NCBI GenBank assembly: GCA_964472545.1 | Contig: CAYYNP010000008.1 | Span: 13,581 to 77,580 of the forward strand | Source of the DNA: CAYYNP01 sp964472545 | Lineage (GTDB): Bacteria; Planctomycetota; Planctomycetia; Pirellulales; Thermoguttaceae | Direction: 5' to 3' | DNA: 64,000 nt | Part shown: positions 10,628-25,663 of the stretch, in pieces | Layout of the letters: every line of letters starts with the position of its first letter | How positions within the stretch are numbered: position 1 is the stretch's first letter | Translations under genes and position numbers: made by a program | The notes under the pieces: generated by a model | Told to the model about the DNA's origin: nothing | Database searches by the model: none | Seen by the model: the letters and a program-made list of their open reading frames with translations, nothing else

Positions 10628-10773
10628 CGCGTTGTTGCGCTGCCATTCCTGGGGGTGGCTGGGGTCGAGATGCGAGGAACGAGCAACGAGCCCCCAGGTG
10701 AATCACTGGGGGTTCACCACTCGTTCCTCGTGGTTCAACCCCAGCCACCCGGCCGCGTGTGGCCGGCGACTAA
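10608..10773. repeat. palindromic element flanked by 20-bp direct repeats
   Basis: A palindrome of the GGGTGGCTGGGG family (about 10653-10750) has arms containing GAGGAACGAG/CTCGTTCCTC. It sits in a 126-bp stretch (10628-10753). That stretch is bracketed by identical 20-bp sequences at 10608-10627 and 10754-10773, beginning CGCGTGTGG and ending CGACTAA. The left copy ends with the TAA of the membrane-protein gene, and the right copy contains the reverse-strand TAG of the BBP7 gene. The arrangement looks like an insertion with target duplication. Confidence 0.85.
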
Positions 10774-12245
10774 TAGCGAATCTCGAAGCCCGCCGTGAGT
10801 CCCTGCGCCCAGAAGTCGCTGCTACGGAAGGCGAATTCCGGTTCCGGGCCGGCCAACGGATCGATCGGCGGCATGTTTCGCGGGTCGATGTTCAGATCGA
10901 TCTGTTCCGCCGCCCGAGACACGTTGGCCCAATAGAGAAGGTTGTAGCCGAGGTACGCCCGCAGGCCGCAGGTAACCTGATAGCCCAATTCCACGCCAAA
11001 CTGCGGGATGATGACGAAACTGTCCTGGGCGAAGCGGCCAATGTTGTTTTCCAGGGCGAGCATGCCGCCGGAGTAGTCGGTCGACCCATCGGCAGGCAGA
11101 GTGATCGTGGTGGTGCCGTTGACGAACACGGTCTGGTGGTTGTTGCCCAGCGCCATCTTGGCCAGCAACTCCAGCGACCATCGATCCCGGCGGAATTGGG
11201 CCAACAGTCCCAACTCGCCGCCGTTGAACTCGTTGCGTGCACGGAATTCGTCGTGGATGTTGAACATCGTGCCGCGGACTTCCGCCGGGAGATCCATGTC
11301 GGTCAGCACGATGTCCTCGCGTACGGCCACGTGGTCGACCAGCCGGTGATAACGATAGCCGGCCAGCAGGTCCAGGCGGAACTGACGTCCGGTGCAGTAG
11401 TCGACACAGACCGCCTCGCCGCACGCCGAATCTCCCATCGCGCAGCCCGCTTGCCGCAGCATGAGATTACGCCGCATCCTCAAACCGGCCGACTCGTAAA
11501 ACTCCGAGGCCGACGCGCTGACGCTTCCCACGGCAAGGCCCGGATAGGCGATCACCTGCGACGATTGGACGTCGTTGAACACGTCGTAGAACGGCCGGGC
11601 CAACACTGGCTCGCCGGGCGATAGCAGCGAGAAGCTGGTTGTGTCGCGGGTCGAGTCGAAGTAGTCGCCCTCGAAGCCGAAACTCTGGCAGGCGTCGATC
11701 CAATAGCCCATCGACGATCGGAAATTGGAGCGGCCCTCTCGGTTGACCCGTTCGCCGCCGAATAGAATCGACGTGTTCGCTTCGCCGATGACGCCCACCG
11801 GATCACCCACCGGGCTGGTGGTCACAAGCGGTGGCAGGCGATTGCCGTTGGTCCACAGCAGCAGATAGTCGCCTCGGAACCAAAACCGGCCCGGATCCAT
11901 GCAGCAGATATCGTCGGTCGCCCCAACCACCCCACCTTCGCCGACGACGTATTCTCTGTATTTTTCTGCCCCGACGATATATTCTTCGGAGAAAATGACG
12001 TCGCCCGCATCGGTTTCGAGCAGATCGAGACAACCCCCTTCGACCGGTTCAGCCGTCTCGCCGGGTGGGGTCGCCAGCAATTCCGGCTCCCCAATGTCCG
12101 GCTCCCCAATGTCCGGCCCCCCAATGTCCGGCTCCCCAATGTCCGGCTCGTCGACCTCCTGGGCCAACAGCCCACCACCGCTGGCGGCAATCGCCGCGAT
12201 CAAGAAAAGGCGGATAAACTGCTTCGTTAGCGTCTCGGCGGCCAT
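10770..12245 (-). CDS. BBP7-family outer-membrane beta-barrel protein
   Basis: 491 residues from ATG 12245, with signal peptide MAAETLTKQFIRLFLIAAIAASGGGLLAQ. Next comes a short tandem repeat of GEPDI units (residues about 32-53), then a linker and a barrel beginning RFWFRGDYLLLWTNGNRLPPLVTTSP. That is the characteristic entry of planctomycete BBP7 (putative beta-barrel porin 7) proteins. Alternating hydrophobic strands (WSLELLAKMALGNNHQTV, QFGVELGYQVTCGLRAYLGYNLLYW) and the terminal ...GLTAGFEIRY with a C-terminal aromatic residue fit an outer-membrane barrel inserted by BamA. Several Cys residues (CAMGDSACGEAVCVDYC) may form disulfides. The substrate or role is unknown. Confidence 0.85.
   Translation of the reverse strand: MAAETLTKQFIRLFLIAAIAASGGGLLAQEVDEPDIGEPDIGGPDIGEPDIGEPELLATPPGETAEPVEGGCLDLLETDAGDVIFSEEYIVGAEKYREYVVGEGGVVGATDDICCMDPGRFWFRGDYLLLWTNGNRLPPLVTTSPVGDPVGVIGEANTSILFGGERVNREGRSNFRSSMGYWIDACQSFGFEGDYFDSTRDTTSFSLLSPGEPVLARPFYDVFNDVQSSQVIAYPGLAVGSVSASASEFYESAGLRMRRNLMLRQAGCAMGDSACGEAVCVDYCTGRQFRLDLLAGYRYHRLVDHVAVREDIVLTDMDLPAEVRGTMFNIHDEFRARNEFNGGELGLLAQFRRDRWSLELLAKMALGNNHQTVFVNGTTTITLPADGSTDYSGGMLALENNIGRFAQDSFVIIPQFGVELGYQVTCGLRAYLGYNLLYWANVSRAAEQIDLNIDPRNMPPIDPLAGPEPEFAFRSSDFWAQGLTAGFEIRY
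12086..12150. repeat. 15-bp tandem repeat inside the BBP7 gene
   Basis: Four to five near-identical copies of TCCCCAATGTCCGGC (plus strand) encode the Gly-Glu-Pro-Asp-Ile repeat behind the signal peptide of the barrel protein. One copy differs by a single base that changes Glu to Gly. It is a slippage-prone linker. Confidence 0.85.
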
Positions 12246-12439
12246 GATCCGTCCTCGCTATGCGGTCTTGCCGGCACGGTGGTCTTGAGAAGATGCGCAG
12301 AGTTTGCGGATAATCCGGCCTATGAGGTATCGGTAGATCGTGCGGGCGTCATTAGAAGAATTGGTGCTTGCCGAAACAGTCGAGCACGGGCTAGAATACC
12401 GAGTTTGCCACCAGATCGTCATCCTGGCTTCCGCCGCCA

Positions 12440-19795
<7,356 letters not shown>

Positions 19796-19851
19796 ACCCG
19801 CACCCTCCCAAATCACCAATCATGAACCGCAACTCATAGATCCGATCGCCC

Positions 19852-20523
19852 ATGTCCTCTTCCCTGCTGCCGCAACGCTTTCTGTTCCGCTTCGCGATGC
19901 CGTGCCGGTATCGCGATCCGCTCTGGTCGGCCGACGGAGCCGCGTTGGATGAGCATTGTCGGCTGGTCCCACTCGCTGAGTTGGAGAGCCGCGCGTCGCC
20001 GGCGGAGGTCTGCGCGGCGTGGAGCGAGGCCGGGCTGGCATTTTCGGTCGAAGTACAAGGCAAACAGCAGTCGCCCTGGTGTCGGGCCGGCCGGCCCGAA
20101 GACAGCGACGGGCTGCACCTGTTTATCGACACCCGCGACGTCCACACGATCCACCGCGCGGGGCGCTTTTGCCACCACTTCGTCTTCCTGCCCTTCGGTG
20201 ACGGCAGCCGGCTGCAGCGTCCCGTGGCCCAATGGCTGAGCATCCATCGCGCCCGCGAGCATCCCCGGCCGGTCAAGCCCGAGCAGTTGAAGGTCCGCAG
20301 CCAGCGCCGCGAGGACGGCTATCGGCTCGAGGCGTTCATCCCGGCCGAGGCCCTGACCGGGTTCGATCCTTCCGAACACCCCCGGCTCGGTTTCAACTAC
20401 GCGCTGGTCGATCGCGAACTCGGCGAACAGACCCTTGCGGTTGGCAGCCCGATGCCGTATCAGGAGGACCCCAGTCTTTGGGCGACGCTGGAACTTGACA
20501 AACCGTCCGGCGATCGGGCATAA
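19852..20523 (+). CDS. CBM9/DOMON-like carbohydrate-binding-fold protein
   Basis: 223 residues from ATG 19852, with no signal peptide visible, so probably cytosolic. The fold is that of family 9 carbohydrate-binding modules: RFAMPCRYRDPLWS, then LVPLAELESR, a GLAFSVEVQGK strand, DGLHLFIDTRDVHTIHRAGRFCHHFVFLP (residues about 85-115) and DGYRLEAFIPAEALTGFDPSEHPRLGFNYALVDRELG near the end. Single-domain versions without a linked enzyme are frequent in planctomycetes, and their ligand is unknown. A similar module forms the C-terminus of the 1063-residue fusion at 47484-50675. It starts 57 bases after uvrA and may share its transcript. Confidence 0.75.
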   Translation: MSSSLLPQRFLFRFAMPCRYRDPLWSADGAALDEHCRLVPLAELESRASPAEVCAAWSEAGLAFSVEVQGKQQSPWCRAGRPEDSDGLHLFIDTRDVHTIHRAGRFCHHFVFLPFGDGSRLQRPVAQWLSIHRAREHPRPVKPEQLKVRSQRREDGYRLEAFIPAEALTGFDPSEHPRLGFNYALVDRELGEQTLAVGSPMPYQEDPSLWATLELDKPSGDRA

Positions 20524-20659
20524 AGCCGCGACCGGTGGTCGCGCCCGGGCACGCATTGAGTGCCGCGACACGTCGGCTTGGAGCGGGCGGCTGGGGACTG
20601 GGGGCGGGGCACGGGCATTTGCATCGGGAACTGTGGGCGCGACCACCGGTCGCGGCTTT
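20522..20659. repeat. palindrome with 25-bp perfect arms
   Basis: The arms 20522-20546 (AAAGCCGCGACCGGTGGTCG plus CGCCC) and 20635-20659 are exact complements, with an 88-base interior. The element fills the gap between the stop codons of the convergent CBM9-like and lipoyl-domain genes, and the TAA of the former lies in its first bases. A related half copy (GGGCGCGACCATCGGTCGCG...) is found at 36869-36893. Confidence 0.88.
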
Positions 20660-20674
20660 GTGCCGATGAAAACG

Positions 20675-20911
20675 CTACGGCTCGCGGATCATCGCCAGCC
20701 GCTGCCCTACTTCTACGGCCTCGTCCTCGTCCACGAGTGCCTCGGCCAACACGCCGTCGGCAGGTGCCGGCAGGTCAACGGTGGTCGCGCCGGCAAGAAT
20801 CTCGACGATCGGATCGCCCTGCTGCACGCGGCTGCCGGGCTCGACGAGCCAGAGACTCACCCGCAGCGGTTGATCGTCGAGGCCGAGGTCGGGCAGGGTG
20901 AGGGCGAGCAT
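20675..20911 (-). CDS. stand-alone lipoyl/biotinyl-like domain without the acceptor lysine
   Basis: 78 residues forming one lipoyl-type beta-sandwich: LTLPDLGLDDQPLRVSLWLVEPGSRVQQGDPIVEIL, then AGATTVDLPAPADGVLAEALVDEDEAVEVGQRLAMI. In E2 and GcvH-like domains the tip of the hairpin is (E/D)xDK(A/T)xxEVxSP, and the Lys carries lipoate. Here the aligned residues are A-G-A-T-T-V-D-L-P-A-P, so Asp-Lys is replaced by Gly-Ala and the domain cannot be lipoylated in the usual way. It follows lipA by 41 bases in the lipB-lipA operon. It may be a protein-interaction or scaffold relative of E2 domains. Confidence 0.8.
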   Translation of the reverse strand: MLALTLPDLGLDDQPLRVSLWLVEPGSRVQQGDPIVEILAGATTVDLPAPADGVLAEALVDEDEAVEVGQRLAMIREP

Positions 20912-20952
20912 GGCGAGTGGGCAGTATGCAGTAGACAGTAGGCGGCGTGGGA

Positions 20953-21768
20953 TTAGTGGGGGAGCATTTCGCGGGCGTGGAAGCTGGAGCGGACGAAGGG
21001 GCCGGCGGCGACCTGCGGGAAACCGAGACGGCGGGCGGCGCGGCCGAGACGGTCGAATTCCTCCGGCGTCACGTAGCGGACGACGGGCATCTGCTTCGGC
21101 GACGGCTGGAGGTATTGCCCCAGAGTCAACAGCCGGCAGCCGGCGTCGAACAGGTCGGCCAGCGTGTCGAAGACCTCTTCGATCGTTTCACCCAACCCAA
21201 GCATCATCCCGGTCTTCAACCGAATGGCCGGGCTCCGACGACGGATGCGTCGGAACATGTCGAGTGTCCAGCGGTAATTGGCCTTCGGGCCGCGCACGGC
21301 CGCGTAGAGCCGCGGGACGGTTTCCGTGTTGTGGTTGTAGACGTCCGGGGCCGCCTCGATCAGCTTATCGACCGACGTCGGATTGCCGCCGAAATCCGAC
21401 GGCAGCACCTCGATCGTTGCCTCCGTTGCCCGGCGGATCGCTTCTACCGTTCGACAGAAATGCTCCGCACCGCCGTCCGGCAGATCGTCGCGGGCGACGC
21501 AGGTCACCACCACGTGCTGAAGCCCCAACCGCTTGGCCGCCTCGGCCACCCGACGCGGCTCGTCCACATCGACCGGCTTCGGCTTGCCCGTCTGCACGCC
21601 GCAAAAACGACACGCCCGGGTACACACCTCGCCGAGGATCATGAACGTGGCCGTCTTTTGCGAGTAGCACTCCATGCGGTTCGGGCAATGCGCATGGTCG
21701 CAGACGGTCTGCAAGTGCAGATCATCCACCAACCGCGCCGTGGCGGCCAGCGCGTTGCCCTTGGGCAC
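20953..21768 (-). CDS. lipA: lipoyl synthase
   Basis: A radical-SAM enzyme that inserts two sulfur atoms into protein-bound octanoyl groups to make lipoyl cofactors. Both iron-sulfur motifs are present: the auxiliary cluster CDHAHCPNRMEC (about residues 25-36) and the radical-SAM CTRACRFC (about 51-58). The C-terminal RSSFHA serine that ligates the auxiliary cluster is also present. The listed start is GTG 21768 (271 residues). The frame stays open to 21858, and upstream of the GTG it encodes LPRWLKRN, matching the conserved N-terminal LPxWLK of LipA. The true start is therefore probably farther upstream, for example CTG 21792. Operon order is lipB-lipA-lipoyl-like domain. Confidence 0.94.
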   Translation of the reverse strand: MPKGNALAATARLVDDLHLQTVCDHAHCPNRMECYSQKTATFMILGEVCTRACRFCGVQTGKPKPVDVDEPRRVAEAAKRLGLQHVVVTCVARDDLPDGGAEHFCRTVEAIRRATEATIEVLPSDFGGNPTSVDKLIEAAPDVYNHNTETVPRLYAAVRGPKANYRWTLDMFRRIRRRSPAIRLKTGMMLGLGETIEEVFDTLADLFDAGCRLLTLGQYLQPSPKQMPVVRYVTPEEFDRLGRAARRLGFPQVAAGPFVRSSFHAREMLPH

Positions 21769-21864
21769 GTTGCGCTTCAGCCAGCGGGGCAGGGAGCGGG
21801 GATTCTGGATTTGTGATTTCGGATCGGTAATTTGGGGTTTCCGATTGCGTTCGACGTCTTAGCC

Positions 21865-22605
21865 CTATAGTGAGTTTTCAGCACGACCCGGCCGGCGGAC
21901 GAGCATCGGATGCCCCGTGTGCAGGTGATATCGCTCGCATCCGAACGCCGCCGCAAGATGCCCCACCAGCGTCGCCCGCACGGTGGTCATCTTGACCGGG
22001 CCACGGCGTTCGGCCATCAGCGAACTCATCCGCTTGGGGCCCTCGGTGTTGATCTCGGCCAGCCGCAACAGGCCCAACGGCGGGCAGACGTTGAGATAGG
22101 CCCCGTAGTACGTTACCCAGTGGCGAACGGCCGTGCCCACGGCCGCCAGCCGTCCGGTGCGGCCGAAGATGTCCCAACTGCCGGCGGTCGCCCGGGCGGG
22201 GACGTTCAGATCCGTGAGCGTTTCGAGGATACCCGCCCGCAGGCGTTCGAGGTATTCGCCGACCGAAAAACCGTGCCACGCAAGCGGCACGATCGGATAG
22301 ACGGCCAGTTGGCCCGGGCAGTGGACCAGGCATCCGCCGCCACGGTTGACCCAGCGGACGTCGATCTGGCGGCTGCGGACCATCCGGCTCTCGCTGGCGA
22401 CCTGTTCCGGCGATCCGCCCCGGCCGACGGTGATCACCGCTTCGTGCTCGCAGAGCAACAGCGCGATCTGCCCGTCGCCCCGCTGGGCCAACTGGCGGAC
22501 AAGCCGCTGCTGCAACTGCAAGCAACGCTCGAAACCGATCCGGCCGAGGAAATACGTCTGGACCGACGGCGACTGCTGTGCGGAATCTGGGACCACGGAT
22601 GACAT
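21865..22605 (-). CDS. lipB: LipB-family protein lacking the catalytic Cys/Lys dyad
   Basis: 246 residues with the overall LipB (octanoyl-ACP:protein octanoyltransferase) layout: LLCEHEAVITVGRGG, then VNRGGGCLVHCPGQLAVYPIV (RGG and H-x-PGQ kept, with Cys for Gly) and YYGAYLNVCPPLG. In E. coli LipB, Lys135 lies in KICSLG and Cys169 in RRGCSFHG. The aligned segments here are RLAAVG and RHWVTYYG, so Lys becomes Arg and Cys becomes Val. The family assignment is good, but normal acyl-transfer chemistry is doubtful. The gene lies 96 bases upstream of lipA and is divergent from smpB. It may act as an amidotransferase-like or regulatory homologue, or use other residues. Confidence 0.82.
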   Translation of the reverse strand: MSSVVPDSAQQSPSVQTYFLGRIGFERCLQLQQRLVRQLAQRGDGQIALLLCEHEAVITVGRGGSPEQVASESRMVRSRQIDVRWVNRGGGCLVHCPGQLAVYPIVPLAWHGFSVGEYLERLRAGILETLTDLNVPARATAGSWDIFGRTGRLAAVGTAVRHWVTYYGAYLNVCPPLGLLRLAEINTEGPKRMSSLMAERRGPVKMTTVRATLVGHLAAAFGCERYHLHTGHPMLVRRPGRAENSL

Positions 22606-22698
22606 GGCAGAGGTTGAGCTAGACGGACAAAGCGGGTAAAAGAGAGATTATCCTCCGAAGGCCGGCCCGGCGGAAGGCCATTTCCCAACGAGCCGGCG

Positions 22699-23229
22699 AT
22701 GCCTCAGACCGGCAATGTCTCAGAGAGGACCCCCGCCACGTCCAAGAAGCAGAAAAAGAAGAAGGGCTCCGCCAAGGAGAACCCGAACGAACGCGTGATC
22801 GCCGAGAATCGCAAGGCCCGGCACAACTACATGGTGTTTGACACCCTGGAGTGTGGCATCGTGCTGGTCGGCAGCGAGGTGAAGAGTCTGCGCAACGGCA
22901 AGGTCTCGCTGGCCGAGGCCTACGGGCGGATCCGCAACGGCGAGGTCTGGCTGGTCGGCTGCGATATTGCGGAGTACGCCGAGGCCAACCGCTTCAACCA
23001 CGAGCCGCGCCGCCGCCGCAAGCTGCTGATGCACCGCCGCGAAATCAAGCGGTTCGCCAGCAAGGCGTTTGAAAAGGGCCTCACGCTGGTGCCGCTGCGG
23101 ATGTACTTCAAGAGCGGCCGGGCCAAGGTGCTGATGGCGATCTGCCGCGGCCGTCAGTCGCACGACAAACGCGAAGCAATGAAGAAGGCCGAAGCCAAAC
23201 GCGAGATGCAGCGGCAGATCTTCCGGTGA
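22699..23229 (+). CDS. smpB: SsrA-binding protein SmpB
   Basis: 176 residues from ATG 22699 with a Lys-rich N-terminal extension (KKQKKKKGSAKENP). The core begins IAENRKARHNYMVFDTLECGIVLVGSEVKSLRNGKVSLAEAYGRI and continues WLVGCDIAEYAEANRFNHEPRRRRKLLMHRREI. This is the OB-fold that binds the tRNA-like part of tmRNA. The tail HDKRE...AKREMQRQI is the basic helix that enters the ribosomal A site. It works with tmRNA in trans-translation to rescue stalled ribosomes. No tmRNA gene was recognised in the window. Confidence 0.96.
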   Translation: MPQTGNVSERTPATSKKQKKKKGSAKENPNERVIAENRKARHNYMVFDTLECGIVLVGSEVKSLRNGKVSLAEAYGRIRNGEVWLVGCDIAEYAEANRFNHEPRRRRKLLMHRREIKRFASKAFEKGLTLVPLRMYFKSGRAKVLMAICRGRQSHDKREAMKKAEAKREMQRQIFR

Positions 23230-23236
23230 AAGGCCG

Positions 23237-23276
23237 GCTCCGTGATTGGGTGACTGGCTCCGCGATTGGGTGGCTG
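23237..23276. repeat. tandem 20-bp duplication
   Basis: GCTCCGTGATTGGGTGACTG (23237-23256) is followed directly by GCTCCGCGATTGGGTGGCTG (23257-23276), with two differences. The second copy runs straight into the left arm of the palindrome that starts at 23268. Confidence 0.85.
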
Positions 23277-23363
23277 GGGCAAAGCGCAGCGGTGCCCCAG
23301 TGATTCACGGGCTGCGAGAGGGCCGACGACCTGGGGCACCGCTGCGCCATGCCCCAGCCACCC
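23268..23363. repeat. palindromic element, GGGTGGCTGGGG family (CAGCGGTGCCCC core)
   Basis: The left arm (GGGTGGCTGGGGCAAAGCGC then AGCGGTGCCCCAG) and right arm (CTGGGGCACCGCTGCGCCAT then GCCCCAGCCACCC) enclose a loop of about 30 bases. It lies between the convergent smpB and EF-hand genes and may terminate transcription from both. Confidence 0.85.
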
Positions 23364-23384
23364 GGCATCGCTTCGGTAGACGCG

Positions 23385-25244
23385 TTACCGGCCGCCCCAC
23401 GGCGTACGTCCGTCGCCAAATCTGCGGGTCGAGGGAGCCCGCTCCGGTCGCCTTTCGGGGTCCGACGGCGGCGATCGCTGGCCGTCCGGCGGACGGCGCT
23501 CGGTCTGATCGGGTCCATTGGACGGACCGTCGCTTGGTGAGTTCTCACTGGCTGCCGCTGCCGCGGCGGCCTCGGCCTCGGCCTTGGCGGCTTCGACGTC
23601 GGCCACCGATCTGGCCAACAGCGCCCAGCCGTGTAGCGAACCGGGCCGCTCGCTCCGCCAGCCGCCGATCACCAGGATCCACGTGCCCCGGATTCTGCGG
23701 TCGTAGAAGCTGCTCAGGCTCGGCTGCTTCTTCTCGACCGACTCCGGTTGGTATCGTCCGGCAAACGGCGGCCGGCCGCGCGTGATTGGCGTCTCGGCCT
23801 CGTCGTCGAGGATCGTGTTGTTGAAGTGATCGTCATGGTCGCCAACGCCCGTGAACAACTCGATCCGCTGTCCGCTGGGCCCGACCAAGTATGCGTCGAG
23901 CCAGCTAACGTGCGAATGCGTGACCGAAATCCGCACGTCGAGGTCCCCGACCATCATCTCGTCGTTGACGGTGATCTGCGAACTGATCGTCCCCCGGGCG
24001 GGGATGACCTTGAACTGGCGGCTCTCGAAGGCAACTTGTCCGGGCGGCGGGGGCTCTTCACCGAGACACTCGTCGGGCATCAGCACGCCGTCTTGGTTCT
24101 GATCGTACAGGGCGAACTCCTGGGCCTTCTCGTCCGTCCACTCGTCGGTGAATTCCGACATCGCCACCTGCCCGTCGCCGTTGAGATCGCGCTCGTTGAA
24201 CCAAAGCGGCAACCCGTGCGGCAGCCGGACCTTGGTGCGGTCCGTCCGCTCGCGAACCCAGAGATAGAGTTCGCGGCGGTCGACGACGTCGCCGGTGGGA
24301 TTGGCGTCGCCCATGTTCTCGCTGGCCGCCATCTTCCGCCATTCCACGCGGTCGATATCGCCGTCGCGGTTGGCGTCGTAGCGCTGCATCAAGTTGCCCA
24401 CCAACTCCCACGTACCGCGATCGCCCCACTGCTCGCGGCGTTTGCGCTCTTCCGCCTCGTGACGCTGCCGGGCTTCCTCCTGCTCGCGGCGGTGGGCGGC
24501 CTCCGCGTTGCGCCGACGCTCCTCCTCACGCTTTTGCCACTCCGCCCGCTTGCGTTGCTCTTCGGCCCAACGTTGCTCGGGCGTCTGGTGCCCACGATCG
24601 GCCGCCGTCTCGCGACGCGTGGCGTAACGCAAGGCCATTTCCTGCTTGCTGAGCCGTTTGTCGCCGTTCTTGTCGTAGTCCAACGGGTTGCCGTACCACC
24701 GCTCGCGTTCGAGTTCGCGGCCGTCGAGAAACCCGTCACGGTTGCGGTCGTGTTCACGAAATCGCTCTGCGGCCTGTTTCAGATCGGCTTCGTTGATCTT
24801 GATCCGCACACCGGTGTCGTTCTCGTCGCCGAAGCCGGGGATCGGATCGTCGCCGGTCGGACCGAAACCCGGCACGCCTTCGTCGTCGCCCGCGCCGGAG
24901 CCCTCGGAAAACGCCGCGCTCGAAAAGTTCGGATACGGCCCACCGCGCGCACGGTGATACGCGTAGACGGCGTCGCCCAAGGCCGACAGAGAAAGTGGCT
25001 TCGCCGGATCGAGCCGAGCCAGCGAGGCGTAATGCTCGATGTACGGCCGGGCTTGTTCCGAAATCTCCTGGGCATCGAGTTGCCCGTCCTGATTCGCGTC
25101 CATCCCCCACAACGCGTCGATCACCGTCTCTGCCCGAGGATCGCGCACGGGCTCACCGGCGGGGGCGAATTGCAGCCACGCGAACGCCAACACCACCGGC
25201 AGACCGCAAATCCACGTCCGGCAACGGCGCGGTTGGCATGGCAT
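23385..25244 (-). CDS. exported EF-hand protein with C-terminal P-domain
   Basis: 619 residues from ATG 25244, with an N-terminal export signal (RTWICGLPVVLAFAWLQFAPAGE). Six canonical EF-hand loops can be read: DANQDGQLDAQE (about 48), DRNRDGFLDGRE (about 165), DKNGDKRLSKQE, DANRDGDIDRVE, DLNGDGQVAMSE and DQNQDGVLMPDE. Between the third and fourth lies a long charged helix (EEQRKRAEWQKREEERRR...). The C-terminal 170 residues match a proprotein-convertase P-domain: DLDVRISVTHSHVSWLDAYLVGPSGQRIELF, ILDDEAETPI, and GTWILVIGGW...GSLHGWALLA. No protease domain is present. It is probably a calcium-binding extracellular or periplasmic protein. Its partner is unknown. Confidence 0.85.
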   Translation of the reverse strand: MPCQPRRCRTWICGLPVVLAFAWLQFAPAGEPVRDPRAETVIDALWGMDANQDGQLDAQEISEQARPYIEHYASLARLDPAKPLSLSALGDAVYAYHRARGGPYPNFSSAAFSEGSGAGDDEGVPGFGPTGDDPIPGFGDENDTGVRIKINEADLKQAAERFREHDRNRDGFLDGRELERERWYGNPLDYDKNGDKRLSKQEMALRYATRRETAADRGHQTPEQRWAEEQRKRAEWQKREEERRRNAEAAHRREQEEARQRHEAEERKRREQWGDRGTWELVGNLMQRYDANRDGDIDRVEWRKMAASENMGDANPTGDVVDRRELYLWVRERTDRTKVRLPHGLPLWFNERDLNGDGQVAMSEFTDEWTDEKAQEFALYDQNQDGVLMPDECLGEEPPPPGQVAFESRQFKVIPARGTISSQITVNDEMMVGDLDVRISVTHSHVSWLDAYLVGPSGQRIELFTGVGDHDDHFNNTILDDEAETPITRGRPPFAGRYQPESVEKKQPSLSSFYDRRIRGTWILVIGGWRSERPGSLHGWALLARSVADVEAAKAEAEAAAAAAASENSPSDGPSNGPDQTERRPPDGQRSPPSDPERRPERAPSTRRFGDGRTPWGGR

Positions 25245-25663
25245 GGCAGCCCTTTCCGGTTGTCGAGGCGGGATGACGCTAGGGGCGGGAAACGACGCGA
25301 GGTCTACATTCAGTGATAAATGGTCGCGGTGGGAAAGTCAACCTCGGTGGTGCGATCGCGCGTGGGAACAGATGCCCAAGTCGTTTGGAGGCGGGCCACC
25401 ATCGGCCGCTCTACGTTCTCCGGTCTCTCTCTCCGAATCGGGTGCGGGTATCGCTTGACACGAACGCCGGTAAGCACGCGAGCACCGCGACGGCTCACAA
25501 ACTGGCCACAGAAGGCGATTTCGGTGCCAAATGGGCCCGCGCCCCTGCCTTGCGGGCGTACAGGCACCACCCTTTGTGGTTAATCTCTCGCGGCGGAGCG
25601 CTGGGCATTGGGTCGAAGTCAAGGAAGGCGCGCGCTTTTCGCACATCTACCCGCGCATCGAAT
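25245..25663. other. 419-bp gap without a recognisable gene
   Basis: It lies upstream of the EF-hand gene and downstream of the lipoprotein gene, both on the minus strand. Short open frames exist on both strands, but none has a signal, motif or convincing ribosome site. The promoter of the EF-hand gene should lie near its right-hand start, but none could be assigned. Confidence 0.5.

Noticed and set aside
20912..22698. Riboswitch or lipoate-responsive leader upstream of lipB
   Set aside because: The lipB/smpB gap is only about 90 bases and shows no structured leader.
22606..23240. tmRNA gene next to smpB
   Set aside because: No tRNA-Ala-like ends or tag reading frame were seen in the surrounding intergenic sequence.
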